The notes beneath the pieces are model-generated. The model ran no database searches. It was not told where the DNA came from and saw only the letters and a list, made by a program, of their open reading frames with translations. A DNA stretch of 64,000 nt from Sporosarcina sp. 6E9 (GTDB taxonomy: Bacteria > Bacillota > Bacilli > Bacillales_A > Planococcaceae). A program made the position numbers and the translations under genes. The stretch covers positions 62,001 through 126,000 of the forward strand of contig NZ_JAGEMN010000005.1 in NCBI RefSeq assembly GCF_017921835.1. Direction: 5' to 3'. Positions 36,776 through 45,062 of this stretch are shown piece by piece (within the stretch, counting starts at the first letter, position 1; the number at the start of each line of letters is the position of its first letter).

Positions 36776-37427
36776 TTGGTCCACGTTTTGGCCACGAATT
36801 ATAGAAGCGACGGGCGAAACGCTCATCATGGTGCTTGCCACACTTATTTTCGGTTCGATTATCGGAATTTCACTGGGGCTTCTATTATTTGTGACAAGAG
36901 AAAATAATATCTTGGAAAACAAAGCAGTTTCACGCGTCTTAAATATTCTTATCAATATCATACGGCCGATTCCGTTTATCATCTTCTTAGTTGCCATTTC
37001 ACAACTAACGAGATTGGTTGTCGGGACAACCATTGGAACGACCGCAGCGATTTTCCCGATGACGATTGTGGCGAGTTTTGTTGTTGCTCGAGTTGTTGAA
37101 AATAACTTAGTTAGTATCGACCCGGGCGTTATAGAAGCTGCGCAAGCAATGGGGGCAAGCCCACTTCGGATTATCTTTACTGTATTAATTCCAGAAGCGC
37201 TTGGGCCTTTGATTTTAGGATTAACTTTCGTTTCGGTCAGTCTAATCGACTTTTCTGCGGTTGCTGGAACAGTGGGCGGCGGAGGTCTTGGACATATCGC
37301 CATGACTTATGGTTATCAACGGTTCGATGCGAGTGTCATGATTGTTACGGTTGTTATCTTAATTTTGATGGTGCAACTCGCGCAGTGGATCGGCAATACG
37401 CTATCTAGAAAGATTATGCGTCGTTAA
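36765..37427 (+). CDS. metP: Methionine ABC transporter permease
   Basis: MetI/MetP-type permease, 220 residues with five helices. The EAA loop reads GVIEAAQAMGASPLRIIFTVLIPEALG near 125-152. Overlaps the metN end by 11 bases; AAGGAGG lies upstream of its ATG. A 126-bp inverted-repeat element separates it from metQ. Confidence 0.95.
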   Translation: MRVDWSTFWPRIIEATGETLIMVLATLIFGSIIGISLGLLLFVTRENNILENKAVSRVLNILINIIRPIPFIIFLVAISQLTRLVVGTTIGTTAAIFPMTIVASFVVARVVENNLVSIDPGVIEAAQAMGASPLRIIFTVLIPEALGPLILGLTFVSVSLIDFSAVAGTVGGGGLGHIAMTYGYQRFDASVMIVTVVILILMVQLAQWIGNTLSRKIMRR

Positions 37428-37436
37428 CATTAAAAT

Positions 37437-37562
37437 TGATTTAGTGCTCCGTCATTCGCTTTCCTGCGGGCGAGCGCCGAGCCGCTTCCCTTGCTACACT
37501 CAGTCCAGGGTCTCGGCTGTCTCGCTGATTCCGCGGGAGTCTCACGACTGCGCACTAAATCA
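37437..37562. repeat. 126-bp inverted-repeat element (MITE-like intergenic repeat)
   Basis: Perfect 11-bp terminal inverted repeats TGATTTAGTGC / GCACTAAATCA flank a GC-rich interior with further self-complementarity (GCGGGCGAGCGCCGAGCCGC versus GGCTGTCTCGC and CCGCGGGAG). The interior (CTTTCCTGCGGG...GGTCTCGGC...CCGCGGGAGTCTCACGA) resembles a short repeat widespread between genes of Bacillales. No coding capacity. It lies inside the metNPQ operon. Confidence 0.85.
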
Positions 37563-37650
37563 GGAAGTAGTCTTATATAAGACTTCTCTATAACCTTTCA
37601 ATAACTTAGTTTTATGTCAAAAAGAACTTTACCTAAAAGGAGAAGATAAA

Positions 37651-38511
37651 ATGAGAAGATTAATGATTTTATGTTTAGCGATTGTAACAGCGGCTTTATT
37701 AACAGCTTGTGGCGGTAAAGGAAACGCGGATAGTGAGACAGTTAAGGTGAAAATTGGGGTCAATGGTTCTGATGGTGTTCAATGGCCGATTTTGAAAGAA
37801 AAGGCGGCGAAAGAAGGCATCGAAATTGAACTTATCGAGTTCGCAGATTACACTTTGCCGAATAATGCACTTGCGCAAGGCGATGTGGATCTAAATGCAT
37901 TCCAACACTTTTCTTTCTTATCCCAATACGTAAAAGAAAGCGGAAATGAACTTGTTCCAATTGGTTCGACGATGTTTGCACCACTCGGCGTTTATTCTGA
38001 AAAGATTAAAGATATCGCGGAAATAAAAGAAGGAGATAAAATCGCAATTCCAGATGACCCTTCTAACCAAGCACGTGCGCTACGCTTACTTGAAAGTGCT
38101 GAACTTATTACACTTTCGGATGACTTTGGATTGTTTGGAGATCCGAGTAAAGTTGTTGAAAACCCTTTGAAATTAGACATTATTCCGATGGTCGCTCAAC
38201 AAACACCACGTGTATTGCCGGATGTAACCGCAGCGATTATTAACAACGGAATTGCAGGACAAGCAGGTTTTTCACCAGGCGAAGATCCAATCTTTAGAGA
38301 AACTGGCGACGATGAAAGTATTCACCCGTATGTGAATATTATTGCGGCAAGCGCGAAGGAAAAAGACAATAAAACATTCAAACGAATCGTTGAATTATAT
38401 CAAGAAGAAGATATTGCACAAGCTGTAGAAGAAGATACAAAAGGTGGATCTTATCTGATTAATTTAACGCAGGATGAGATTGATAAAGTGTTTGAAGGAC
38501 TTATAAAATAA
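37651..38511 (+). CDS. metQ: Methionine-binding lipoprotein
   Basis: NlpA/MetQ family binding protein, 286 residues. Lipobox LLTAC with lipidated Cys20; the domain has KIGVNGSDGVQWPILK near 32, an EFADYTLPNNALAQGDVDLNAFQH block near 65-90 and FAPLGVYS near 110, all diagnostic of MetQ. AGGAG upstream of the ATG. Separated from metP by 223 bp including the inverted-repeat element. Confidence 0.95.
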   Translation: MRRLMILCLAIVTAALLTACGGKGNADSETVKVKIGVNGSDGVQWPILKEKAAKEGIEIELIEFADYTLPNNALAQGDVDLNAFQHFSFLSQYVKESGNELVPIGSTMFAPLGVYSEKIKDIAEIKEGDKIAIPDDPSNQARALRLLESAELITLSDDFGLFGDPSKVVENPLKLDIIPMVAQQTPRVLPDVTAAIINNGIAGQAGFSPGEDPIFRETGDDESIHPYVNIIAASAKEKDNKTFKRIVELYQEEDIAQAVEEDTKGGSYLINLTQDEIDKVFEGLIK

Positions 38512-38529
38512 TACTGGGGGGTATTTATA

Positions 38530-39732
38530 ATGAGCATTGTAAAAGAAGAGACGAACACATTATTCCAATCAATTGAAAATAACCGCGGGTTATATATTCA
38601 AACGAGTCAGGATATCCATGCGAATCCCGAAATCGGAAATAAAGAAGTGTTTGCCAGTGCTAAACACGTTGCCATACTGGAAAATGCGGGTTTTAAAGTA
38701 ACAACAGCGGTTGCTGGTCATGAAACATCCTTTTATGCCGTGAAAGACAGTGGAAAAGAAGGCCCGACAGTCGCCTATCTTGCTGAATATGATGCACTTC
38801 CAGGATTGGGGCATGCATGCGGACATAATATTATCGGTACAACAAGTGTCGCTGCGGGTATTGCACTCGCTGAAGCACTTCCTGAAACCGGAGGACGCGT
38901 CGTCGTTCTCGGGACCCCTGCTGAAGAAGGCGGCCCGAATGGGAGTGCGAAAGGTAGTTTCGTTAAACATGGCTACTTAAAAGATGTGGATGTGGCACTG
39001 ATGATTCACCCATCTGGTAAGACTGCAACTACCGGAGAATCGCTCGCTGTAGATCCACTTGACTTCCACTTTTTCGGAAAACCAGCGCATGCATCTGGTT
39101 CACCGCATCATGGCATTAACGCGTTAGATGCTGTTATTCAATTATTCAATGGCATTAATGCACTTCGCCAACAGTTGCCGTCTGACGTCCGGATTCACGG
39201 AATTATTACACACGGCGGGGATGCACCGAATATCATTCCGGAATATGCATCGGCACGTTTCTATATTCGCGCCGCATCGTGGAAAAAAACAGTGGAAGTT
39301 TCGGATAAAGTACGAAATATCGCTGAAGGAGCTGCGCTTGCGACAGGGGCAACCGTCAAAATCGAACGCTTCCAAAATGAAGTAAAAGATCTTGTCCTAA
39401 ACGCAGTTCTTGATCAGGTCTTGGTTGAAGAACTTTCTGCACTCGGCGAAGTGGTCCATACCGAAAAGAGAGAAGGCAAAGGTTCCACGGACGCTGGGAA
39501 TATTAGTTACGAAGTGCCAACTGCACATCCGTATATCAAGATCGGGCCAGATAATCTCGTTGCGCATACAGACGAGTTTAGAGAGGCCTCGAAGTCGGAA
39601 ATCGGAGATGAAGCTTTGATTACAGGAGCAAAAGCTTTAGCGTCAACAGGGTATCGTTTATTGACGGATTTTGAATTGCTTCATCGTGTGAAGCAGGAAT
39701 TTGAAAGGGGATTGGCTGCGAAGGCGGAGTGA
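38530..39732 (+). CDS. M20D family amidohydrolase / aminoacylase
   Basis: Zinc-dependent deacylase or amidohydrolase, 400 residues. The metal-binding and catalytic motif GLGHACGHN has Cys97 and His99; the catalytic Glu pair is in TPAEEGG near 131, a His in HPSGKT near 160, and a dimerisation domain spans about 185-300 (GKPAHASGSPHHGINALDA). In the M20D group substrates are N-acyl or aminobenzoyl amino acids. It is 18 bp after metQ, behind GGGGGG, and so shares SAM control; a methionine derivative is the natural guess for its substrate. Not a dipeptidase with the classical M20A His-x-Asp arrangement. Confidence 0.85.
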   Translation: MSIVKEETNTLFQSIENNRGLYIQTSQDIHANPEIGNKEVFASAKHVAILENAGFKVTTAVAGHETSFYAVKDSGKEGPTVAYLAEYDALPGLGHACGHNIIGTTSVAAGIALAEALPETGGRVVVLGTPAEEGGPNGSAKGSFVKHGYLKDVDVALMIHPSGKTATTGESLAVDPLDFHFFGKPAHASGSPHHGINALDAVIQLFNGINALRQQLPSDVRIHGIITHGGDAPNIIPEYASARFYIRAASWKKTVEVSDKVRNIAEGAALATGATVKIERFQNEVKDLVLNAVLDQVLVEELSALGEVVHTEKREGKGSTDAGNISYEVPTAHPYIKIGPDNLVAHTDEFREASKSEIGDEALITGAKALASTGYRLLTDFELLHRVKQEFERGLAAKAE

Positions 39733-39748
39733 TTTTAAGGGATGAAAG

Positions 39749-39803
39749 TACGACGTTTGCAAATCAGCGGCTTTAGTCGGTTAAAGATGGGTATTAGTCG
39801 TTT
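39749..39803. repeat. 21-bp phased repeat, core TTAGTCGKTT (2 clear copies plus a degenerate one)
   Basis: GTCG of the core is at 39776 and 39797, 21 bp apart; a third, weaker TACGACGTTT precedes at 39749. The core is the reverse complement of the AAACGACYAA core of the array at 8102. The array sits between the amidohydrolase stop and its terminator. Confidence 0.7.
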
Positions 39804-39830
39804 ACCCAAATTATTACTATTTCCACATAG

Positions 39831-39864
39831 AAAAAGGTTGCCACATCACATGGCAACCTTTTTT
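39831..39864. terminator. Bidirectional terminator
   Basis: AAAAAGGTTGCCA pairs perfectly with TGGCAACCTTTTT around CATCACA. It ends the met operon and, on the other strand, the CoA-transferase gene ending at 39875. Confidence 0.92.
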
Positions 39865-39874
39865 ATGTTAGTAA

Positions 39875-41389
39875 TTATGCAAACTCTTCCACCAGTTCAC
39901 GCATTGTCCCGTGCTTCGCCAAATTCGTGTGCCAGGAAAGTGCTTTTTCCAAAACATGCGGAGTCTGCCCGCCTCTTTCAAGCGCTTCGCTGTAATACGC
40001 GCGTAGTTGGTCGCGATACATTGGATGTACGCAATTCTCGATGATCAATCCTACACGTTCTCTCGGCGCGAGTCCGCGGAGATCTGCATAGCCCTGTTCC
40101 GTTACAATCACATCAACATCATGTTCTGTATGATCAACATGCGAAACGAAAGGAACGATGCTTGAAATATCGCCACCCTTTGCAACCGACTTGGTCACAA
40201 AAATCGCAAGGCGCGCATTCCGTGCAAAGTCACCGGAACCGCCAATCCCGTTCATCATCTTCGTTCCAGAAACATGCGTCGAATTGACATTGCCGTAAAT
40301 ATCCAGCTCCAGCGCCGTATTAATCGATATTAAACCGAGACGGCGAATGATTTCCGGGTGATTCGAAATTTCTTGCGGGCGCATAATGAGCTTGTCGCGG
40401 TACTTATCAAACTCACCAAATACTTGCGCCATCTTGTCTTCAGACAATGTAATCGACGCACAAGACGCGAAACGCACCTTCCCCGCATCAATCAAATCAA
40501 ACACTGCATCTTGCAGTACTTCCGAATACACTTCCAAGTCCTCAAATTCAGCGTTAATCATGCCGTGCAACACCGCATTGGCAACCGACCCGATTCCCGA
40601 CTGCAACGGCGCTAACTTATTTGTTAACCTACCTGCTTGTACTTCCGAACGTAAAAAAGTCAATAGATGTTCCGCCATGATTTCTGTTTCTTGGTCTGGT
40701 GCCACAATCGTTGACGGAGAGTCTAGTTGATTGGTGAAAACAATGCCTTTCACCTTTTCCACGTCAATCGGAATCCCGATTGTGCCGATACGGTCATCGG
40801 CGTTTGTTAACTGAATCGGCTGACGCTCGCCTTGTTTTCCTGGATCATACAAATCATGTAATCCTTCAAGCTCAGTTGGCTGCGCCATATTGATTTCAAT
40901 AATAATCGACTTTGCATGCGCTGCGAATGTTAATGAGTTTCCAACAGATGTTGTCGGAATGATCATACCGTCTTCTGTTATTGAAACCGCTTCCAAAATT
41001 GCGAAATCAATTGGTTCGATGACTTCTGCTCGAATCAGTTCCGCAGTATGCGATAAATGGTGATCGACAAAGAGATGTTCACCGTCATTAATTTTCTTTC
41101 TCATCGTTGGTTCGGCTTGAAATGGCAGTCGTTTGTTCACAATGCCTGCTTCTGCAAATAACCGGTCAATATCCGATCCCAAAGATGCCCCAGTAAACAC
41201 ATTCACTTTAAACTTTTCCTGTTCTGCACGTTTCACCAATGCCAATGGAACAGCTTTCGCGTCACCAGCCCGGGTAAATCCACTTAACCCCAATGTCATA
41301 CCGTCTTCAATCCAAGATGCCGCCTCTTCTGGCGTCACAACAGCCTCTTTCAATTGATGATGTTTAATACGATTCATAGGTTTACCCAT
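39875..41389 (-). CDS. Acetyl-CoA hydrolase / CoA-transferase family (succinate:acetate type)
   Basis: Cat1/AarC-like enzyme of 504 residues that transfers CoA between acids such as acetate, succinate and propionate, or hydrolyses acetyl-CoA. Two Rossmann-like halves: N-terminal EDGMTLGLSGFTRAGDAK near 28-45 and a C-terminal half with a catalytic-Glu-bearing YSEVLQDAVFDLIDAGK near 290, the oxyanion GIGGSGDFARNA near 385 and EQGYADLRGLAPRERV near 430. ATG at 41389 with AAGGGG 9 bases upstream. The LytTR regulator gene lies just upstream on the same strand and may control it; substrate preference needs biochemical data. Confidence 0.85.
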   Translation of the reverse strand: MGKPMNRIKHHQLKEAVVTPEEAASWIEDGMTLGLSGFTRAGDAKAVPLALVKRAEQEKFKVNVFTGASLGSDIDRLFAEAGIVNKRLPFQAEPTMRKKINDGEHLFVDHHLSHTAELIRAEVIEPIDFAILEAVSITEDGMIIPTTSVGNSLTFAAHAKSIIIEINMAQPTELEGLHDLYDPGKQGERQPIQLTNADDRIGTIGIPIDVEKVKGIVFTNQLDSPSTIVAPDQETEIMAEHLLTFLRSEVQAGRLTNKLAPLQSGIGSVANAVLHGMINAEFEDLEVYSEVLQDAVFDLIDAGKVRFASCASITLSEDKMAQVFGEFDKYRDKLIMRPQEISNHPEIIRRLGLISINTALELDIYGNVNSTHVSGTKMMNGIGGSGDFARNARLAIFVTKSVAKGGDISSIVPFVSHVDHTEHDVDVIVTEQGYADLRGLAPRERVGLIIENCVHPMYRDQLRAYYSEALERGGQTPHVLEKALSWHTNLAKHGTMRELVEEFA

Positions 41390-41515
41390 CGATTTATACC
41401 CCTTTTCATAACTTTTAGTTAATTCTACAGGATGGAAATAGTCGATGGGCGGTTTCGGTTTTGAATAAAGAATTACTGCCTAAAGTACTTAAAATCACGT
41501 CTGAAACAGTATAAA

Positions 41516-42160
41516 TCAAAACCCTAATAGCTTTCGAAAATAACTGGCATACGATTGACTGACCGGTATTTTCGTTTCGTCATCCATCGCTAAAACAAAA
41601 GTCGAGTGCGTATCTGGGAAGATTTCTTTTATGTGATGGACATTTACGATAAACGAACGATGGCATCGGACAAAGGAATCTCTGGGCAATAAATACTCAA
41701 ACTCCTGCAAAGTATTCTTATGTGTTCCTGAAAAACCATCCGCCACGACAATGGTTTTACGATCCTTCACTTCAACATATTTTACATCTGTAAATGAAAC
41801 CGGATTCCAACCATCAGGTGTTTTTACCGTCACAACCGACTTCCCATCCGTATAAGCAGGGTAAATCGCCATCACGCACCCTTGCAATTCACCATCATGA
41901 TGAAAAGGAACCGCCATGCCGTGATAAGGCACCCCAAAAACATCCCGGTCAATAAACTCAGACACTTTTTGTTTCTGAGCAAGCGCTTTATAAGCAATCG
42001 TTCCCGCTTTCACTGGATCCCCCGCACTAATTTTCAAGTCAATTCGTTTACTCGGACGATAATAAATATATTTTTTCGTATCTGAAATGGCGATTGATAT
42101 TTCATCTGAAAATAATTCACCCATCACATCTAAAAGTGAATCGATTGTAAAACTTTTCAT
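41516..42160 (-). CDS. LytTR family DNA-binding regulator with sensor domain
   Basis: A 214-residue transcription factor. The N-terminal 110 residues form a putative small-molecule sensor (PAS/GAF-like by pattern: KKYIYYRPSKRIDLK, then KAGTIAYKALAQKQ and GVPYHGMAVPFHHDGELQG); residues about 118-214 are a LytTR domain with LLPRDSFVRCHRSFIVNVHHIKEIFP. No receiver domain is present, so it is not a classical two-component partner. AAAGGAG lies upstream of the ATG. The next gene downstream is the CoA-transferase; co-regulation is inferred from position only. Confidence 0.8.
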   Translation of the reverse strand: MKSFTIDSLLDVMGELFSDEISIAISDTKKYIYYRPSKRIDLKISAGDPVKAGTIAYKALAQKQKVSEFIDRDVFGVPYHGMAVPFHHDGELQGCVMAIYPAYTDGKSVVTVKTPDGWNPVSFTDVKYVEVKDRKTIVVADGFSGTHKNTLQEFEYLLPRDSFVRCHRSFIVNVHHIKEIFPDTHSTFVLAMDDETKIPVSQSYASYFRKLLGF

Positions 42161-42239
42161 TTCTGAGCTCCTTTAAATAACTCCGTCATGTCTACTCATT
42201 ATACTACAACCAATCTATCGGTTCACCACGAGTAAAAAA

Positions 42240-42284
42240 CAAAAAACCGAGGCCATGAACAATGAATCGTTCAGACGCTCGGTA
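42240..42284 (-). terminator. Terminator after the MFS gene
   Basis: On the minus strand CCGAGCG... pairs with ...CCTCGG, with an inner GAAC/GTTC pair, followed by TTTTTTG. It follows the stop at 42306. Confidence 0.75.
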
Positions 42285-42305
42285 AATTATGAGTCCCGCA
42301 TTCTA

Positions 42306-43571
42306 TCATGACATACGCACTGCATCTGGCTCAGGCACAAAGCGCAGAACGACAATCCCGATAATGAACAGAATTACCAAACTGAATACCCCGTATGATG
42401 AATGACCCGTCAATTGTGACGTCACACCAACAAGCAACGGACCCATAACTGACGCAAACTTCCCGAAAATATTATAAAAGCCGAAGAACTCGTTCGCTTT
42501 TTCTTTCGGAACTAGTTTAGCGAAATAGGAACGACTGAGTGCTTGAATCCCACCTTGCGAAGTTGCAACCAACATAGCAAGAATCCAAAAATCCGTCTCT
42601 GTTTTCATGAAAAACGCATAAATACAGACAATAATATATACGAAAATCCCAACATACAACATCTTTTTCCCCGTGAACTTTTGCGATAAACGACCGTAAA
42701 TAATCGCAAACGGCGCAGCGACGACTTGCGTAACAAACAAAATGATAAGGAGCGACGTCGCACTAATGCCCAAGTCAGTTCCATACGCTGTCGACATCGA
42801 AATAATCGTTCCGACCCCGTCAATATAAAAGAAATAAGCAACTAAAAATAAAAACACATGACGATATTTTCGAATGTCTTTAAACGTACGTCCCAACCTT
42901 ATAAAACTTCCTTTAATAAGGCTAACATTAGGTTCTCGTGGGATTGAATGAATCTGAACTACATATTTAAGCATCGGCACCGTGAAAACAATCCACCAAA
43001 TCGCCGTAATAACAAACGCAAGCTTCATCGCAAATCCTGTCGCAAGCGGAATAACCCCTTTATCAGCCAACATTATTAACGCGATACTGATAATGAACGG
43101 AATCGTACTCCCGATGTACCCCAATCCAAAACCGCGAGCCGACACTTGGTCCATCCTTTTCTCCGGTGTCACATCGACTAAAAATGCATCGTAAAATATA
43201 TTTGCCCCGTGAAACCCAACCGCTGTTATCGCATAAAAAACTAATAATAACGTGCCATTTCCTTCTGGAACGAAAGCCAATGCTGCCGTCGATAAAGAAC
43301 CGATTGCAAAGAAAGTAAAGAAAAACTTCTTTTTCATTCCTTGATAATCCGCAAGCGCCCCTAAAACAGGTCCAATCATCGCGATAATAAACGTTGCGAA
43401 AGCGACCGCATAGCCTAAATAGGCCGTTGAATCCGCGTTTGAGATCCCAGCATTCGAAGCAACAGATTTATAAAATAAAGGAAAAACCGCCGTCGTAATT
43501 ATGATCGAGTACGCTGAATTTCCCCAGTCGTACATCATCCAACCAGTCTCTGTCTTATTAAACTTCTTCAC
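42306..43571 (-). CDS. MFS transporter, UMF1/Atg22-like family
   Basis: Major-facilitator permease of about 421 residues and twelve helices. The start NKTETGWMMYDWGNSAYS is the UMF1 (YxiO) signature; GFHGANIFYDAFLVDVTPEKRMDQVSARGFGLGY near 115-148 is also typical. Members in bacteria are of unknown substrate; some fungal relatives export amino acids from vacuoles. Start taken at GTG 43571, 7 bases after GGAGGGGGG; a longer form from 43592 would bury that site. Alone between two minus-strand genes. Confidence 0.88.
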   Translation of the reverse strand: MKKFNKTETGWMMYDWGNSAYSIIITTAVFPLFYKSVASNAGISNADSTAYLGYAVAFATFIIAMIGPVLGALADYQGMKKKFFFTFFAIGSLSTAALAFVPEGNGTLLLVFYAITAVGFHGANIFYDAFLVDVTPEKRMDQVSARGFGLGYIGSTIPFIISIALIMLADKGVIPLATGFAMKLAFVITAIWWIVFTVPMLKYVVQIHSIPREPNVSLIKGSFIRLGRTFKDIRKYRHVFLFLVAYFFYIDGVGTIISMSTAYGTDLGISATSLLIILFVTQVVAAPFAIIYGRLSQKFTGKKMLYVGIFVYIIVCIYAFFMKTETDFWILAMLVATSQGGIQALSRSYFAKLVPKEKANEFFGFYNIFGKFASVMGPLLVGVTSQLTGHSSYGVFSLVILFIIGIVVLRFVPEPDAVRMS

Positions 43572-43654
43572 TTCAATTCCCCCCTCCCACACTTCTACTA
43601 TCTAGTGTACAACAATAGAGATGAGAATATATATAGTATTCTAACTTTTACTAA

Positions 43655-44965
43655 CTATTCTATTTCCAAAACTTGTTCAATCACTTTCCCATCCGTCTTT
43701 CCCAAATCAAGACCGAGAAGACGCGCAAAAGTCGGCCCTTCATCGATCAATCTCATAACAGGAATTTCAACATTCGGCTTGATGCCTTTACCAGTCGCTA
43801 TGAAAATCGTTTCATAGTTGCCCTTTGTCGGCGAATACCCATGTGAGGCAAACGTATACTTCCCGCTAGCCACATCGTCCTCTGTAATCACATCAATTGA
43901 ATCCCCATCCAAATGCTCTGTAAAATAATATCCCCGACGTGCCTCGACCATAAAGGTTGCATTTTCATCAGCGCCGCGTCGACCCGCTTCCTCACCGTCG
44001 ATCACAAACTCAACGCCATTTTCTTCATTCATCACCAATGAGTTCAATAAGGCTCGCACGCGCTCTTTCGTCCCGGTATCGCTTTTATCTTTCAAATAAA
44101 TATAAGCCGAACCATCATTACTTTTACAGTACGCTTTCCAACGCTTCACTTTTCCTCGTTTCGTCACTTCTATCAAACCACTTTCTATCAATAAAACATT
44201 CAATTTCACGGCCTTAGAATGATCCAGCGAACTATGATCGCCTAACGCCACAATTGTGGATTTTTCATACAGACCGCTGTCCTTCAAAGCCGTTAAAATC
44301 TGACCGAGACGTGCATCATGACGAAGAATAGCCGCATCCGCTTCCGCAGATGAAAAGCCATGACGATGACGTTGTGAATCCAAATCCACCAAATGAATCA
44401 GCATGAGATTCGGTTTTTTCGTTTTAATCGTATGAACAGCCGATGCGGTCACGAAATCATCAAGTTCCGGTTGTTCAGTCCCTTTACGAAGATGGCCAAA
44501 TCGTTTATTCATGTCAAATTGATACCTTTTGCTGCCATTCCACAAAGAAGTTACAATTTGATGATGCCATGGTCGATTCGCAAAAATTTCCGGCATATGA
44601 TAATCGATTTTTGCTTTTGCTGTTACAGGCCACAACAATGCCGCTGTAGACATACCCGCTCTTTTCGCTTCATCATATAATGTCGTGCCTTGAATATAAC
44701 GCCGCCCCCAATACCAATCAGGCGATTCCCTTCCCGGCTGAAGCAGCGTATTTGTTGGAACCCCATGTTGATTGGGGTAATTTCCAGTCACGATACTAGC
44801 ATGACAAGGATACGTGACAGAAGGATAAATCGTTTCGACATTTTCGCAAATCGAGGCAGACCTTAAAAGCGCTTTGAAGTTTGGTAACGCCTTCAACTTT
44901 CGAATGTCCTGTGCAGATAAACAATCGAAAGAAATGACAATTAAATGATCCGTTAATCGTTGCAA
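43655..44965 (-). CDS. Alkaline phosphatase superfamily enzyme (nucleotide pyrophosphatase/phosphodiesterase-like)
   Basis: Two-metal hydrolase of 436 residues. The first metal ligand is Asp14 (ISFDCLS); Thr51 in YPSVTYPCHASIVTG is the likely nucleophile; later ligands are in HLVDLDSQRHRHG near 190 and LGDHSSLDH near 240, and a final His in ASHGYSP near 385. This pattern suits NPP-type phosphodiesterases, acting on nucleotides or phosphoesters. No signal peptide is seen, so it may be cytoplasmic. The start at 44965 is TTG and its ribosome site is weak, so the start may need revision. Confidence 0.82.
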   Translation of the reverse strand: MQRLTDHLIVISFDCLSAQDIRKLKALPNFKALLRSASICENVETIYPSVTYPCHASIVTGNYPNQHGVPTNTLLQPGRESPDWYWGRRYIQGTTLYDEAKRAGMSTAALLWPVTAKAKIDYHMPEIFANRPWHHQIVTSLWNGSKRYQFDMNKRFGHLRKGTEQPELDDFVTASAVHTIKTKKPNLMLIHLVDLDSQRHRHGFSSAEADAAILRHDARLGQILTALKDSGLYEKSTIVALGDHSSLDHSKAVKLNVLLIESGLIEVTKRGKVKRWKAYCKSNDGSAYIYLKDKSDTGTKERVRALLNSLVMNEENGVEFVIDGEEAGRRGADENATFMVEARRGYYFTEHLDGDSIDVITEDDVASGKYTFASHGYSPTKGNYETIFIATGKGIKPNVEIPVMRLIDEGPTFARLLGLDLGKTDGKVIEQVLEIE

Positions 44966-45009
44966 ACAAACTCACACCCGTCCCAATATAGTCTTTTCAT
45001 TCTACCAGA

Positions 45010-45058
45010 CAAAAAAACTGGTCACCAAAGGATTATGTCTCCTCGGTGACCAGTTTTC
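45010..45058 (-). terminator. Terminator after the lipoprotein gene
   Basis: ACTGGTCACC (45017-45026) pairs with GGTGACCAGT (45045-45054); the minus strand then has a run of seven T. It follows the stop at 45063. Confidence 0.9.
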
Positions 45059-45062
45059 CCCA

